From Zanthoxylum bungeanum (Eukaryota; Streptophyta; Magnoliopsida; Sapindales; Rutaceae), in the NCBI GenBank assembly GCA_019454045.1, contig SKCR01029084.1, positions 1 to 64,000 of the forward strand: a DNA stretch of 64,000 nt. Reading direction: 5' to 3'. The first letter of the stretch is position 1; each line of letters opens with the position of its first letter. Below are positions 1 through 10,344 of the stretch, in pieces. The notes under the pieces were generated by a model. The model was not told the origin of the DNA and did no database searches. It worked only from the letters and a program-made list of their open reading frames with translations. The position numbers were made by a program, and so were the translations under genes.

Positions 1-2766
1 GAGTCTACAATAAGCTCTATAAGCTTAAAAACCAAATTGCGGTATTAGTATAATACAAACTCCAAGCCATTCCATAACGGAACTCTTCAAACAAAGAAAA
101 CCCAATGGATCTCAAATAGACAATTTGAAAACATCATTTTGTATTCATAGCCAAAATGCAAAGTCTAGTATTAACATTAACCAAGAGATCCTAATTATTC
201 CATTAGTATGATTAGAGACAAGTTTCATCCAAATCTACAATAGATTTCTGAGTATAAATTTTTTTCCATTGTCATACTTTAAAAGGCAAACCTTTAATCA
301 GCTCACTTAGTTTCCGCTCTGTAAACCAGTTACGCATATTATGAACAATTCATAATAGAAGATCAATCAAGTTTAAAAACTTGATTGTAGTAAGTTAAGA
401 AAAATATTAGATCTATGGTTCAATGTTAAATTCTGAAATCAATATCAGATTCGCTTCAAGTGTAAGTTATAGGATAATTTTCTTCTAAAAGAAAACATCT
501 GAGCCATTACTTATCAAATACTTCGCAAATGACTATGACATTGTATTGGACTTATACGAAAGATGTCTAATGGTATTTTCATCTTATTAATTATGTGGTT
601 CCATTTAAAGTTTATCACTCTCGCATTTTACTTTAATAAGTTAAGTCTTTTCTTGAATTGTCAACATCTAATATTACACACCAAGTAATAAAACCATTTT
701 ATTACTCGGGATCGTAGAAAATATATTCTATCAAATAAAATATAAAATTCTATTAAATAGAATAAATGACAAACTTTTACTTGTACCTCCGAGACGCAAG
801 TTCTTTTAATTGTATAACTATTATACAAAAAGAAAGATTCAAATCTCAAACTTTTCAACCTTAATCAAAAGGATAAATTAGATTTACCAGAGAATAACCC
901 CAAGAGTATCGAAATTAATTTGGTAATACACAATATAGAACGAATCAAATTATATAAGATTCGATTCCTCCACTCATCAATTCCATCACGATGGAATCGT
1001 AAAAGGATAATATTGAGTAAGAATCATATTCATTAAATAATCTTAGAACTTATTACCATAAATTCATATGTTTGATCATATCAAATATCTTTGAACAATT
1101 CAAAGATTTGCGAAGAATTTTAAAGATACAGTTTTCAAGACTTCAGGTCAAAAATCTTTGAACCAATCAAAATAGCTGATCCGCATTTCATCTGAACAAA
1201 TTGAAAGTTCTCGAACCTTTCAAGATATTCAATGTGTGTTCCATTTGAAACATATAACCAAGTCATGACAACTCATTGACTAAGTTACGAAGTATAAAAA
1301 ATTACCTAGAGTAATTTATAATTAATCAAACTACATACATCTAATATATTAGTTTAATAAATTAGTGATCCAATAACAATTATTGGAAAATGAGATTTAG
1401 TCACATTCTATGAATACAATATTCATTGAATAAATATGGATATGTGGTGTGATCTTGAATCAGACCATTCATTATCATACTAGTTAAACATTTATTTCTT
1501 AAGTGTTAAAATCTCATAAATCACTGTTCTAAATTATTTATATTACCGAAAATATTTCTTAATATTTATTTCTACGTTAACGAAACTACTAGTCGTATTA
1601 AAATATGTAACAATTATTTATAAAGAACAAGCAACTATCCAATAGTCGCAAGTTCTGATATTAAATATCAAGACAATCATTTAACAATATTTTAACCGAC
1701 TAGACAGAAGATCTAATATTCAATATCTATAGCTGTCGTGTTAGGAAAATCGATATTCTGCTCACACAACTATATACATCATCTTTCTTTTCCTTTCTAA
1801 TTGCCTTCAACTATTCACAACAATTGTAAATAATTGACTAGCAAACAGCGTGAGACACATGACCTCTAAAGGTCATCAAAATCAAGAAACATCATTGTCA
1901 GATTAAAAAATACCTAATAGGGTTTTCTTAATGCAGATAAGAATCTCGAGACATGAACTAATTTATTTCAATTGTTACTGCATAAGAAACTATTCTCTCT
2001 ATATGATTATATCTTTAAATGTATATTTATTTAGATAACCTATCGTGACTTGGAAACTAAGTCACTAACCATCTTGATTTTCCAAGAAAATCGGAACGAA
2101 AGTTCCTGATGGTTTAGACTAATCTAATTATATCTTTGCCTACTCTAATATAAAAACTATTCTAGAAATCTGCAACAAAAAGTGAATTTAGAAAATATAT
2201 ATATATCAAATATGAATTCAGCGGATTAAAAGTTTAATTCTATCTACACGATAGAATAAGGAAAACAATAGCAGATAATTTTCATAATATTACACACTGC
2301 CTTAATTATGGATTTTTTACCCAGCCGTGCCTCTCACTACTTTCACGTTCACAAGAGGCGTATCAAGGCTTCACTTGTCAATGACAAACTCAAGCTATTA
2401 GTATAGTCTTGACAACTTTGGCACGTTGAGGATTTCCACCTTCACTTGAATTTGTCTCTTACTATATAAGTTTTATCGGAGCAAACGAACTACTGTCAAC
2501 TATAACTGCACAGCTTTGGCACGATACAGCTACAACATCTGAAAATCATTCACATCCGTATTGGCAAAACTAACCTAGAAAAAATATTCATAATACTAGT
2601 TACTATAAAGCTTTATTGGCGGGGACATTCCTAAATTGTCAAACAATTCGAAATTAATCAAATTAATTTCACATGTATGTGCAAATAATAAAATTGGATT
2701 AAATATCATATATCTAACATGAAAAAATGTAATGGACGTAGGATCATACTTGCTCTGATACCATTT
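1..2766 (-). other. Non-coding interior of copia element COP1 (partial)
   Basis: This AT-rich stretch lies on the internal side of the COP1 primer-binding site, so it should be the 5' part of that element's interior, read on the minus strand and running off the left edge. I translated parts of it and recognised no gag, protease or other retrotransposon motif, and no open frame of note occurs on the minus strand. A copia element normally starts gag within one to two kilobases of the primer site, so 2.75 kb without coding sequence suggests a large non-autonomous derivative or an unusually long or decayed leader. The left end of the element is outside the window, so this cannot be settled here. 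Confidence 0.45.
2752..2763 (-). other. Primer-binding site of COP1
   Basis: The plus strand reads GCTCTGATACCA, the reverse complement of TGGTATCAGAGC, which is the site complementary to the 3' end of plant initiator methionine tRNA. Three bases (TTT) separate it from the LTR that starts at 2767. Its orientation sets COP1 on the minus strand with its 5' LTR to the right. Confidence 0.85.
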
Positions 2767-4045
2767 TGTTAGGGTTATATGCGGCAGAAGCGTGGTTTAG
2801 GTGAAATCGTAATTTTAGATTTTTTAAACTTACTGAATAAATTATCTGGTATCCTATATCAAATAATTTTTATATTTCTCTTAAGTATGTTTTATGTTAT
2901 CAAATAACGATATAATAAATTATGAAAACACTACGAAAAATTTAAAAAAAATAATTTTCTATAAAATAGAATAAAATGCGTTTTTATCCGAACTAACCTA
3001 CCAAGACCACACAAGACTGTCCAGATCTGCCCCAATAGTGTTTGGTCAGTTCATGTTCTACCCGAACATTGACTAATTCACTGTTTGGACAGACTTTACC
3101 CGGTGAAGTGGAATTTTACTCGGTAACATCGTTTTTCACCGTTTTCACGTATTTTCACTCCGAAATAATTTTCGGCAATAATTCTAATCCCCAATACACA
3201 TCCAATATATTAAAATATCATAATGTTCACCACCAAAACTCTGAAATTTATAGATCTGATCAGGGAACAAAATTAATCAATTTTTCGTGCTAAAATCCAA
3301 TTTCTCAACATTAAATTTATTAATCTCTATAATAATCAAAGTCACCACAAATGAAGAACTCAAGAACAATTCTAGGTATTACAAGAGTGGTCATAACACT
3401 CTAAAATGGAAACTAAGCTATTTAATAACCAAAGTAAGCCTTTATTGCTCTAATTAAGCGTACTTCCAATTACAACACATGCATATATCTTTTTTCAAGG
3501 CATCCAATTATATCAACATATATTCAAGAGATGAAAAATAAATCAACATTATATGTCGAGTAATAGAACATTAGAAACTTATTTTTAAATTTTTCTTCAA
3601 CAAAAGGTATAACACTTTTATTTTTTCTCAAACCTCTCTTTTTCTATGTTCTTGGACGATTGAATTTTTACGCAAAATGAAACAAAATCATTTATACATA
3701 GGTTAGGTTGGCCGAAACCAAGGGGGCAAAATGGTCATTTTGGTTGGTTAAATAAATTAAATAATAAGTCAAGCTTACTTATTCAATTTGATAACTACAA
3801 CCATAAATTCTAATTATCATTTGTAACCAATTACAATATGCAATTTCCAAGCCAATTGTGACTTTAGATATTTAATTTTTAATTACTTTAATTATTTAAC
3901 AATTAAATAACTAATTAATTAATTAATATAAATATCTAGATATGTATTATTATATTTTTATTTAAATTAAATAAAAAATAGATATATTTATGACATGTGT
4001 CAAAATCTCATTTGATAATTAATTAATGTACATCTAATCCTTACA
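2767..4045 (-). mobile_element. 5' LTR of copia element COP1
   Basis: The segment begins TGTTAGGG and ends CCTTACA, giving the TG...CA termini of an LTR, and abuts a methionine-tRNA primer site on its left. Its right edge falls inside a Tat integrase reading frame that resumes at 4047, which fixes the boundary; the next bases TCACA (4046-4050) are the expected target duplication, whose partner is outside the window. Read on the minus strand, parts of it (a run around ATAATTAAAGTAATTAAAAA and a stretch with TTCGGCCAA) resemble the solo LTR COP5 at 36662-39027, so the two are probably related families. Length is 1,279 bp. I see no gene in it. Confidence 0.75.
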
Positions 4046-4046
4046 T

Positions 4047-4307
4047 CACATGCAGATATACCAGAAAAGGTTAGCTCGAGCATTCAACAAAAAGGTTCGT
4101 CCTTCCAAGATCAAAAAGGGTGATTTGGTACTTAAGCAGTCGAGGCCGTCGACAGCAGACCCGAGAGGGAAGTTCAGACCTAACTGGGAAGGACCTTACA
4201 TAGTGTAGAAAGTCATGGGAAATTGAGCAGTGAGGCTGTCAGACTTGGAAGGGAATGAGTTCACTGAGCCAATCAATGTTGACAGATTGAAGCTATACTT
4301 TGCGTGA
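4047..4307 (+). pseudogene. Integrase C-terminal fragment of Tat element TAT1
   Basis: The frame encodes about 86 residues matching the end of a Ty3/gypsy integrase: the motif FNKKVRPSKIKKGDLVLK, then GKFRPNWEGPY and finally GNEFTEPINVDRLKLYFA before a stop. It is co-linear with the end of pol in TAT4 (54330-54580). Two in-frame stops, TAG after GPYIV and TGA after KVMGN, break it. The catalytic core is missing because copia element COP1 inserted immediately upstream; the rest of TAT1 must lie left of the window. The product would have joined element cDNA to chromosomal DNA; this piece is the part after the catalytic core. Family assignment is firm; the copy is dead. Confidence 0.9.
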
Positions 4308-5547
4308 GGGAAAGAAGACAGAGCCATCACCAAGAAAATCGGTAGAAGACCTAACCCAACGGGATAGGAAGTTCATCCATACATGTATACACGTAACATA
4401 CTTGTGTCCCTTGCTTTATGTCTTGTGTTTGCAGGATCCGGACAAAAGAGAACCAGCAGGAAGGAACTATAAAGCAGATTCAGGGGGCGACCAGAAACAT
4501 ACGGCGCCAAGGAGCACAATGAGGGTCTAACTCCTCAGGAACATGGAGTACCTCTACACATGCATGCATACACATCACGTGCACACATCTTTATTCTGTT
4601 GTTTTGTTTGTGTTCGCAGGTCTCAAAGAAGGAAAGAGAAATCGACAGAATACAAGCAAGTTGAAAGCAAATAGAGTAATACCAGCAGTTTTCATAAATG
4701 AACCCCTGGGGGCGAAGCCCCAAATTATCAGCAGTTGAAAAGATGAATTTCAGAGAAAGAAGAAATATTTGGTGGCTAGACATATGTCCGATGATGACAC
4801 TGTATGTTGTAAAGAAGAAACCTTAGAAACGACAAGTGCCAAAGGTACTCTCATCCGGTATTCTGAGTAAATTGATCTCAGCTAGACTCACAAACACTTG
4901 ACGGGATCTCAGCAGTAAAAGACTGAGTGGTCGGAAAGATGACTAATTGAAGAGATGATGGATCAGTGAATGACCGTTGGCCTGGATGTCCACCCTGGTT
5001 TACTGATGCTACGATATATGATATAGTTGGAAACAAAGAAAAGTCTCAGCAATGAAAAGAAAAGAAAAAAAATGGACCGCCTATAACCGATAAGCGTGAA
5101 GCTACCCATGGGTGAGTATTAGGACCACCATGAGGAGAAATGCTACCTTAAAGGGTAGGTGTGTCGAAAAAAAAAGAGAAAAAGAAAAAGAAAAAGAAAA
5201 GAAAGTTCAAAATGGAAAGAAGGGCAAGAAAGAGACAAAAGGAAAAAAAAGACCCTATCATGTTGAGTATGTCGAAGTAATCACGGAAAGTGATCAAGAC
5301 ATCTAGATTGGTTAGACCCATTGGTCCGATTCTCCGAGACGGAATCATCAAGTCAGCTTATTTAGGGACTAAGCTGCGAAAGAGCCCTGGCACACACACG
5401 CTTGGAGTCTAGTTCAGATCATTCACTCAGATGGTCGGATTTGAGTTGTATCAGATACTTTGAAGATTCTCTGGTTTCGACACGAAGCATCCGTTGAGGA
5501 CAAAAATATGTTTAGCTATCAAGATTATCTCGTGAGAGGCAGTGCAG
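4308..5547 (+). other. Post-pol untranslated region of TAT1
   Basis: This spacer between the end of pol and the tandem repeat block corresponds to 54581-54775 of TAT4. The first part is conserved between them (both contain CTAACCCAACGG shortly after the stop). Two pyrimidine-rich tracts end in CAG, at about 4421-4434 (TCTTGTGTTTGCAG) and 4601-4619 (TTTGTGTTCGCAG); the second has an almost exact counterpart in TAT4 ending near 54712. They look like plant 3' splice sites, but splicing is inference. Small open frames here, including a lysine-rich one from the purine run, have no recognisable product. Confidence 0.6.
5167..5205 (+). repeat. Purine microsatellite
   Basis: An A-rich run interrupted by single Gs (repeating GAAAAA units) inside the TAT1 untranslated region. 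It is simple sequence; the lysine/glutamate-rich open frame it creates is an artefact. Confidence 0.9.
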
Positions 5548-5812
5548 TATATTGGGATGCGTCCCAGGGTCGAGGCCCCCTTTTTCGGTTGCAGTTATTG
5601 GGATGCGTCCCAGGATCGAGGTCCTCTACATCATCAGTTTTGGGGATGCATCCCCGGGTCGAGGCCCATTTTGTTCGCGGTATTGGGATACGTCCCAGGG
5701 TTGAGGCCCCCGTTGTCGGTTGCAGTTATTGCGATGCGTCCCAGGGTCGAGGCCCACACATCAGTTGCAGTTATTGGGATGCGTCCCAGGATCGAGGTCC
5801 ACTGCATCATCA
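5548..5812 (+). repeat. Tandem repeats upstream of the TAT1 3' LTR
   Basis: About six imperfect copies of a unit near 44 bp whose core is GGGATGCGTCCCAGGGTCGA, alternating with spacers such as GGTTGCAGTTATT and CATCATCAG. The last unit (GGATCGAGGTCCACTGCA) is shared with the end of the corresponding block in TAT4. Because of the repeats, several frames stay open, but the predicted peptides are low-complexity and I do not call a gene. Element-specific tandem repeats in the 3' untranslated region are known from the Tat lineage. Confidence 0.85.
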
Positions 5813-5856
5813 ACTCAGCTTGAAGCAACAGGCAAGTCAGGTGGCAGCTGGCGAGC

Positions 5857-5865
5857 CAGGTAAGT
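5857..5865 (+). promoter_or_regulatory. Splice-donor-like site of TAT1
   Basis: The sequence CAG/GTAAGT is a perfect plant 5' splice-site consensus. It sits about 60 bp before the polypurine tract and recurs at the same relative place in TAT4 (55289-55297) and TAT3 (minus strand, 44068-44076). Position and conservation are seen directly; use as a splice site is inference. Confidence 0.4.
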
Positions 5866-5926
5866 AAAAATGCATTGCACGAACTTTGATAGGACTGTCT
5901 TTGTTACACACTGTACATATCCCATC

Positions 5927-5940
5927 AAAGTGGGGGCGAT
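5927..5940 (+). other. Polypurine tract of TAT1
   Basis: AAAGTGGGGGCGAT directly precedes the LTR start. The same tract stands before the 3' LTRs of TAT4 and TAT3. It would prime plus-strand cDNA synthesis. Confidence 0.8.
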
Positions 5941-6536
5941 TGTAGCCACAACATTTTTGTGTATAAGTCCAGATGATGAGCCTCCAGCGGAGGCACTACC
6001 TTTTTATGTCGTGGAAGTCGCGAGAAACGGACGTCGGAAGGGAATAATTGAGAATTGATGTTTTGTTGGATTTGATTCGCTCGTTTAGCTTCGGGTTTGT
6101 CCGTCGGATTTCCGTTGCAACATTTCCTTGGCCCAAACACCAAACTCACGCCCATAAGCCCACCAAAACCAACCAAATCACACACCAAGCCACCAACACA
6201 CAAGGCCCACGCCCATTACACCACATTTACCTTTCCACCAACTATTCAAACAACCAAATTAACCTTCTACCATGCATGCCCCACACATTTGACCTACAAT
6301 TACCTTACTCCCCATTTTTCAACAAAGTTTCCAAGCCATTAATGTCATCCCCCTCCAAGTCAAAAGAAACCACAAATCACCTTCCTTTTTCAACAAGTTT
6401 CCAAGCCATTAATGACATTTCCCCACACCATTTAATTCACTAACCCCACACCCATGACTTAGCCTTCCCTTTTCCATTTTTTTCAACAAAGCAAGTACTT
6501 TTCCTTCTCAAACAAGGAAGCCCCTATCCATTTGCC

Positions 6537-6544
6537 TATATAAA
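6537..6544 (+). promoter_or_regulatory. TATA box in TAT1 LTR
   Basis: TATATAAA in the context CCTATATAAACAACC. The TAT4 LTRs have the same element in the context CTCTATATAAACA (45824-45831 and 56018-56025), about 600 bp from the LTR start in each, so it is probably the retroelement promoter. Confidence 0.55.
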
Positions 6545-6599
6545 CAACCATTTGCTCCCTTGAAATCCCTAGCATCTTCATAGCACATACACAACAAAA

Positions 6600-7130
6600 A
6601 ACTCCCTTATTCTCTCAAGCATCCACGCCAACTAGCCCTCATTCTGCCCTTGCACTCACTCCAATACAGCCCTCCTCCATTCTGCCTACCAAAGTCACGC
6701 CTAAATTACCCTATATAGCAGCCCCCTTGTTCACGCCTGAAGGACCCTCATTGCAACCCTTGAAATATGCCAAAACAGCCCTCCATTTCAGCTTCTAATT
6801 CATGCCAACTAGCCCTCATTGCAGCCCTCATTGCTCACGCCACACAGCCCTTATTTCAGCCCTTGCACCCACGCAGATCAGCCCCTAAATCCACGCAGAT
6901 CAGCCCTCACTGTAGCCCTCATTGCTCACGCCACACAGCCCTCATTCTTCCCTTGCACTTCACGCCAACTAGCCTTCATTCCAGTCTTTAAACCCACACA
7001 GATCAGCCCCCATTTCAGCCCCTGAAACACGCACTCAGCCCCTCCGTTTCAGCCCCTGAAACACGCACACAGCCCCTCCCTTTCAGCCTCTGAAACATGC
7101 AGACCAGCCCTCCATTCTGCCTTTCTATTT
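6600..7130 (+). repeat. C-rich imperfect repeats in TAT1 LTR
   Basis: Short degenerate units such as CACGCCAACTAGCCCTCATT and CAGCCCCTGAAACACGCA recur about a dozen times in this stretch just downstream of the TATA box, so they would be in the transcribed leader. The strand is nearly free of G, which keeps frames open by chance. Confidence 0.7.
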
Positions 7131-7454
7131 CACGCAAAATTGCCCCTAAAATTGCCCCATAGATCACCGAAATTTACCCCACTCAGCAGCCCCTAATTAC
7201 CGAAAAACAGTCCCCAAAAACTGCACAAATACCCCTCAAACCACCACAAAATAGCCCCTTAACACACCTGAAGCAGTGACCAGAAAATACAACGGAAATC
7301 GCAGCGAAATGAAGTGGAAACAGCGAACAAAACAGCAAAACAGCAGAGGAAAACATCGAACCAGCGAACATGAGGAGTCACAGAGTGTTAGCCCTTCCGA
7401 CGGCCGTATAACGCACTTCCAAAAGACGACACAAAGGTTAGACCTGAGGGCATA

Positions 7455-7668
7455 TGTTACTTATTTTCCTCGCATGAATTAGTGATTTAGAAAGCATGTT
7501 ACTTATTTCCTCCATTTGTGAACTAGTGACTTAGAAAGTATGTTACTTATTTTCCTCGCATGAATTAGTGATTTAGAAAGCATGTTACTTATTTTCCTCG
7601 CATGAACTAGTGACTTAGAAAGTATGTAATTTATTTTTCCTCGCATGAACTAGTGATTTAGAAAGCAT
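7455..7668 (+). repeat. 42-bp tandem repeats in TAT1 LTR
   Basis: Five copies of a unit of about 42 bp containing TTACTTATTTTCCTCGCATG and TTAGAAAGCATG. The copies differ by scattered substitutions. The array occupies the place where the larger tandem arrays sit in the TAT3 and TAT4 LTRs. Confidence 0.8.
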
Positions 7669-8360
7669 GTGATTTACTTTATTTCGCATGAACATTGTAA
7701 ATTAGTATATGATGTGATTCCGGGTGAATGAAATATGTGTTCTTTCTTATGGTATATTGGATGGAAATCCGGACATAAATTCCGTAGCCGAATCCGAATG
7801 GACGGTATTATGGTTTGCACTCGGGATACAATGCCCCGTACCACTTGAGATATTCACATATTCCATTTCATCCAAACTTGTATTCAAGTATGATTAGGCC
7901 GTTAGGAGGTTATTTTATTTTTTTAGCATGACTTAGTTATTTTCTTTCGCAATAGGAGTTTAATTCACATCATGTTTAGATCGTTATTTGTCCAACATGT
8001 TCGTTGTGTGATATCATATGTTTTCCGTTATGATAACTAGCTTTTAAAGCATGCAAACTTAGATTTAAGCCGTATACGAATTTAGGTGTAGGTTACCTTT
8101 TTGCAAATGTATGTTGAGTAGACTTGGTTAAAATTGCACAAATCTGTTCATTACGAGTGACATAAGTAAGGGACCATTATGAACCCAACGGTTTGCGGTC
8201 TTCCCTTGCGAGGGGTGAGTGCGGCCTTAAATCATTTTCCCGGGTCACACCGGGTGGCGACTCTATTATTCCTCGGTTTAGTCCCCCGTGGGCTACTCCG
8301 TACTCCCAACTAGGCCACGAGCCTAGAACAACTTGCGTCGCCCAGTTTCTGTGTCCTACA

Positions 8361-9345
8361 TTATGTTTCCAAAAGGATTAAACCAACAGATGCAAAGCCT
8401 AACTTGACATTATGAAGGTCCTCGGTAAAACGCTGGTAAATATCATCAAAGTTTTTCCACTCAGTTGCAACAACATGGTTCCTAAGAATGCCCTTATCAC
8501 CAACTCTCTTATCATGATGTCATCTCATGTCAAATACGATGTGACGTGACATAAACAAGCTTTGTAGTCTATGTGTCAATGGAAATTAATGCATTACCTT
8601 CTGAGGCACTTTTTTTTTTTCAAACCACGGATCTTATAGCAGTTTTCTACATAGATTGGACAATTCTCAAGAAATTCATACTCTGCACGAAATAATACAC
8701 AATCATACTTATAGGCGTGTATCAATTCATATCCCATTTCGAAATCACGCAAAATTATTTTACCTCGTAATATGATTTTGGCAATTTTGTGTCTGCTTGT
8801 AACATCAGTCCAAGCAACTCTAACATCATATCAATGTTTTTATTGGTCATTCCATTACTTTAATATGGAGTAGTTTGACAACAAAATTCAAAGTTGACTT
8901 GCCAGCACCATCGAATGGTATTTTTTTAGCTTTTCAAGTAACTGACTAAACACTTTCTGTTTGTTGTTCTCCTCCAGATGTGATGTTTCTCCACCAAATT
9001 TCGAACCTTGCAAGTCATGTAAAGCAAAAATCATATCATCATTATCATTTTCTTGACGATGCTAATGATAACTGGTACCAGCTTCTGAATGGGTATACCG
9101 AGAGACATAGTTTTTATTTTCTCTATGGTAAACTCATATCTGATAAGTTGCTGAATTCCTGACATGTATAAGTGATCCATGACTTCGCTCAAATGTTTCT
9201 TTCTCCTATTCAAACAGTTATTAAATGGACAATGCACGCGAATTTCCGCATCAGCAACTTATTTTGCTGCTTCCATAAATTCTTCCACCCCTTTACATTA
9301 TTTGATACTCAATATATTGGGAACACTCATCCAAATTCTATTCAT
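8361..9345 (-). pseudogene. CACTA (En/Spm) transposase fragment, TNP2-like
   Basis: Read on the minus strand from 9345 leftwards, the translation shows the transposase-associated N-terminal domain: RIWMSVPNI, then KGVEEFMEAAK, then the zinc-binding-like HCPFNNCLNRR and HLYMSGI. Further on come TNP2 family segments: FEMGYELIHAYKYDCVLFRA, ENCPIYVENCYKIRG, RLQSLFMSRHIVFDMR, RVGDKGILRNHV and NVKLGFASVG. At least six in-frame stops and several frameshifts kill it, and some conserved cysteines are replaced. The protein would have been the cut-and-paste transposase of CACTA1. The frame is cut at the family's conserved GFNPFGN motif, exactly where the TAT1 LTR begins; the C-terminal half is outside the window. 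Family call is firm. Confidence 0.88.
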
Positions 9346-9497
9346 ATCAAAAACAATATAAAAAAATCTATATAAAATGATAAATTAATGTATGTATAAT
9401 ATTTTACTTAACAATTAAACCATATACATACATACTTATCAAAATCAAATTATCCATAATAATTATATGAACTATCAATTAAATACATAAACTAAAT
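9346..9497. other. AT-rich 5' spacer of CACTA1
   Basis: Between the transposase N-terminus and the tandem repeats I see only AT-rich sequence without a recognisable feature. Confidence 0.5.
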
Positions 9498-9912
9498 ATT
9501 TAGCTAATTAATTCATAAATTAAAATATTTACCTAATTAAATTCTAACCCTAATTTTAGGGGACTTACTCAAAAATACATAATAACTAAATAAATTATTA
9601 CAATAATAGTGATACATATTAGAGAAAATACATATATCTTAATTAGCTAAATTCATAAAATAAAATATTACCTTATTAAATTCTAAACCCTATTTTTAGG
9701 GGACTTACTCCAAAATATATAGTGATTAAATAAATTACTACAATAATAGTGATACATTAGAGAAAATACATACCTTAATTAGCTAAATTCATAAAATAAA
9801 TTATTTACCTAATTAAATTCTAAACTCTAATTTTAGGGGATATACTCAAAAATACATAATGGGTAAATAATTACTACAATAATAGTAATACATTAGAGAA
9901 AATACATATCTT
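9498..9912 (-). repeat. Three 138-bp tandem repeats in CACTA1
   Basis: Copies at about 9498-9637, 9638-9776 and 9777-9912 each contain TTAAATTCTAA, TTTTAGGGGA, TACTCAAAAATACAT and ATTAGAGAAAATACATA in the same order. They lie between the transposase start and the subterminal region, where CACTA promoters and repeats usually are. Confidence 0.85.
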
Positions 9913-9979
9913 AATTAACTAAGTGTTGGATTGTGGTTGAAAATGATGAAAATGTGTATTTTTTACATGGTATTGAAGA

Positions 9980-10166
9980 AAAAAGATAATAATAGTTTTT
10001 CGCAGACTTTTAGCGTAGCTGGTATCAATAGCGACGTTAAATGCCATAATTTTCAGCCTTGCAACGTAATATGTTGTTACTTTTAGCGTCACCTTGATTT
10101 GGCGACGCTAAATACATATTTTGCGACGTTAAAATTTTGGACGCTAAAGATCTTGTTTCTCGTAAT
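9980..10166 (-). mobile_element. Subterminal and terminal region of CACTA1
   Basis: Six copies in both orientations of a short motif (TTTAGCGTC, GCGACGCTAAA, GCGACGTTAAA) cluster here, the subterminal repeats expected to bind the small CACTA DNA-binding protein. On the minus strand the outer edge reads TATTACGAGAAACAAG, close to the CACTACRAGAAA type terminus of plant CACTA elements with the first bases mutated. The terminus is therefore probably near 10166 and no longer functional. The opposite terminus is outside the window. Confidence 0.75.
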
Positions 10167-10232
10167 ATATGTGTGTGTGTGTGTGTATATATATCCCAAG
10201 CAAATTTAAAAAATATATATATATATATATAT
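10163..10232. repeat. TG/TA microsatellites
   Basis: A (TG)n run followed by (TA)n, a short unique spacer and a second (TA)n run, directly outside the CACTA1 terminus. Confidence 0.9.
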
Positions 10233-10239
10233 ATAAAAT

Positions 10240-10344
10240 AATGAATAATGTCATTTTATTGATTAATGTGAATATACAAATAAAAGAATTACTCTATTTT
10301 ATTACAAATATATATACATAAAGCCCTCTATAAGTTGGGTATAT
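10240..10344 (-). mobile_element. Copia LTR end fragment
   Basis: The stretch contains TCATTTTATTGATTAATG, AAATATATATACATAAAGCCC and TATAAGTTGGGTAT, in the same order as the right ends of the COP3 LTRs (CCATTTTATTAATTAATG, ACATGTACATATAGCCC, CACAAGTTGGGTATAG). It is probably the remnant of a minus-oriented LTR of a COP3-related family into which COP2 inserted. The terminal CA is not visible because COP2 starts at 10345. Confidence 0.5.

Larger units (their letters stand above)
5941..8360 (+). mobile_element. 3' LTR of Tat element TAT1
   Basis: The LTR runs from TGTAGCCACA to CCTACA (2,420 bp). The left boundary follows the polypurine tract and the right boundary coincides with resumption of the CACTA transposase at 8361. 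A TATA box (TATATAAA, 6537-6544) marks the likely U3/R region. Downstream are C-rich imperfect repeats (6600-7130), a 42-bp tandem array (7455-7668), the box conserved in all Tat LTRs of the window (about 7745-7855) and the conserved 3' portion with GGTTTAGTCCCCCGTGGGC (8160-8350). It is related to but clearly diverged from the TAT3 and TAT4 LTRs. Confidence 0.85.

Noticed and set aside
5112..5306. Lysine/glutamate-rich open frame
   Set aside because: It is the translation of the purine microsatellite at 5167-5205 and its flanks in an untranslated region; no homologue or start context.
5460..5867. 135-codon open frame over the TAT1 tandem repeats
   Set aside because: Other frames over the same repeats are also open and the peptide is repetitive; more likely a repeat artefact than a gene.
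6097..6443. Overlapping open frames in the TAT1 LTR
   Set aside because: The strand is poor in G and T-A-G/T-G-A stops are scarce for that reason; frames overlap and give low-complexity peptides.
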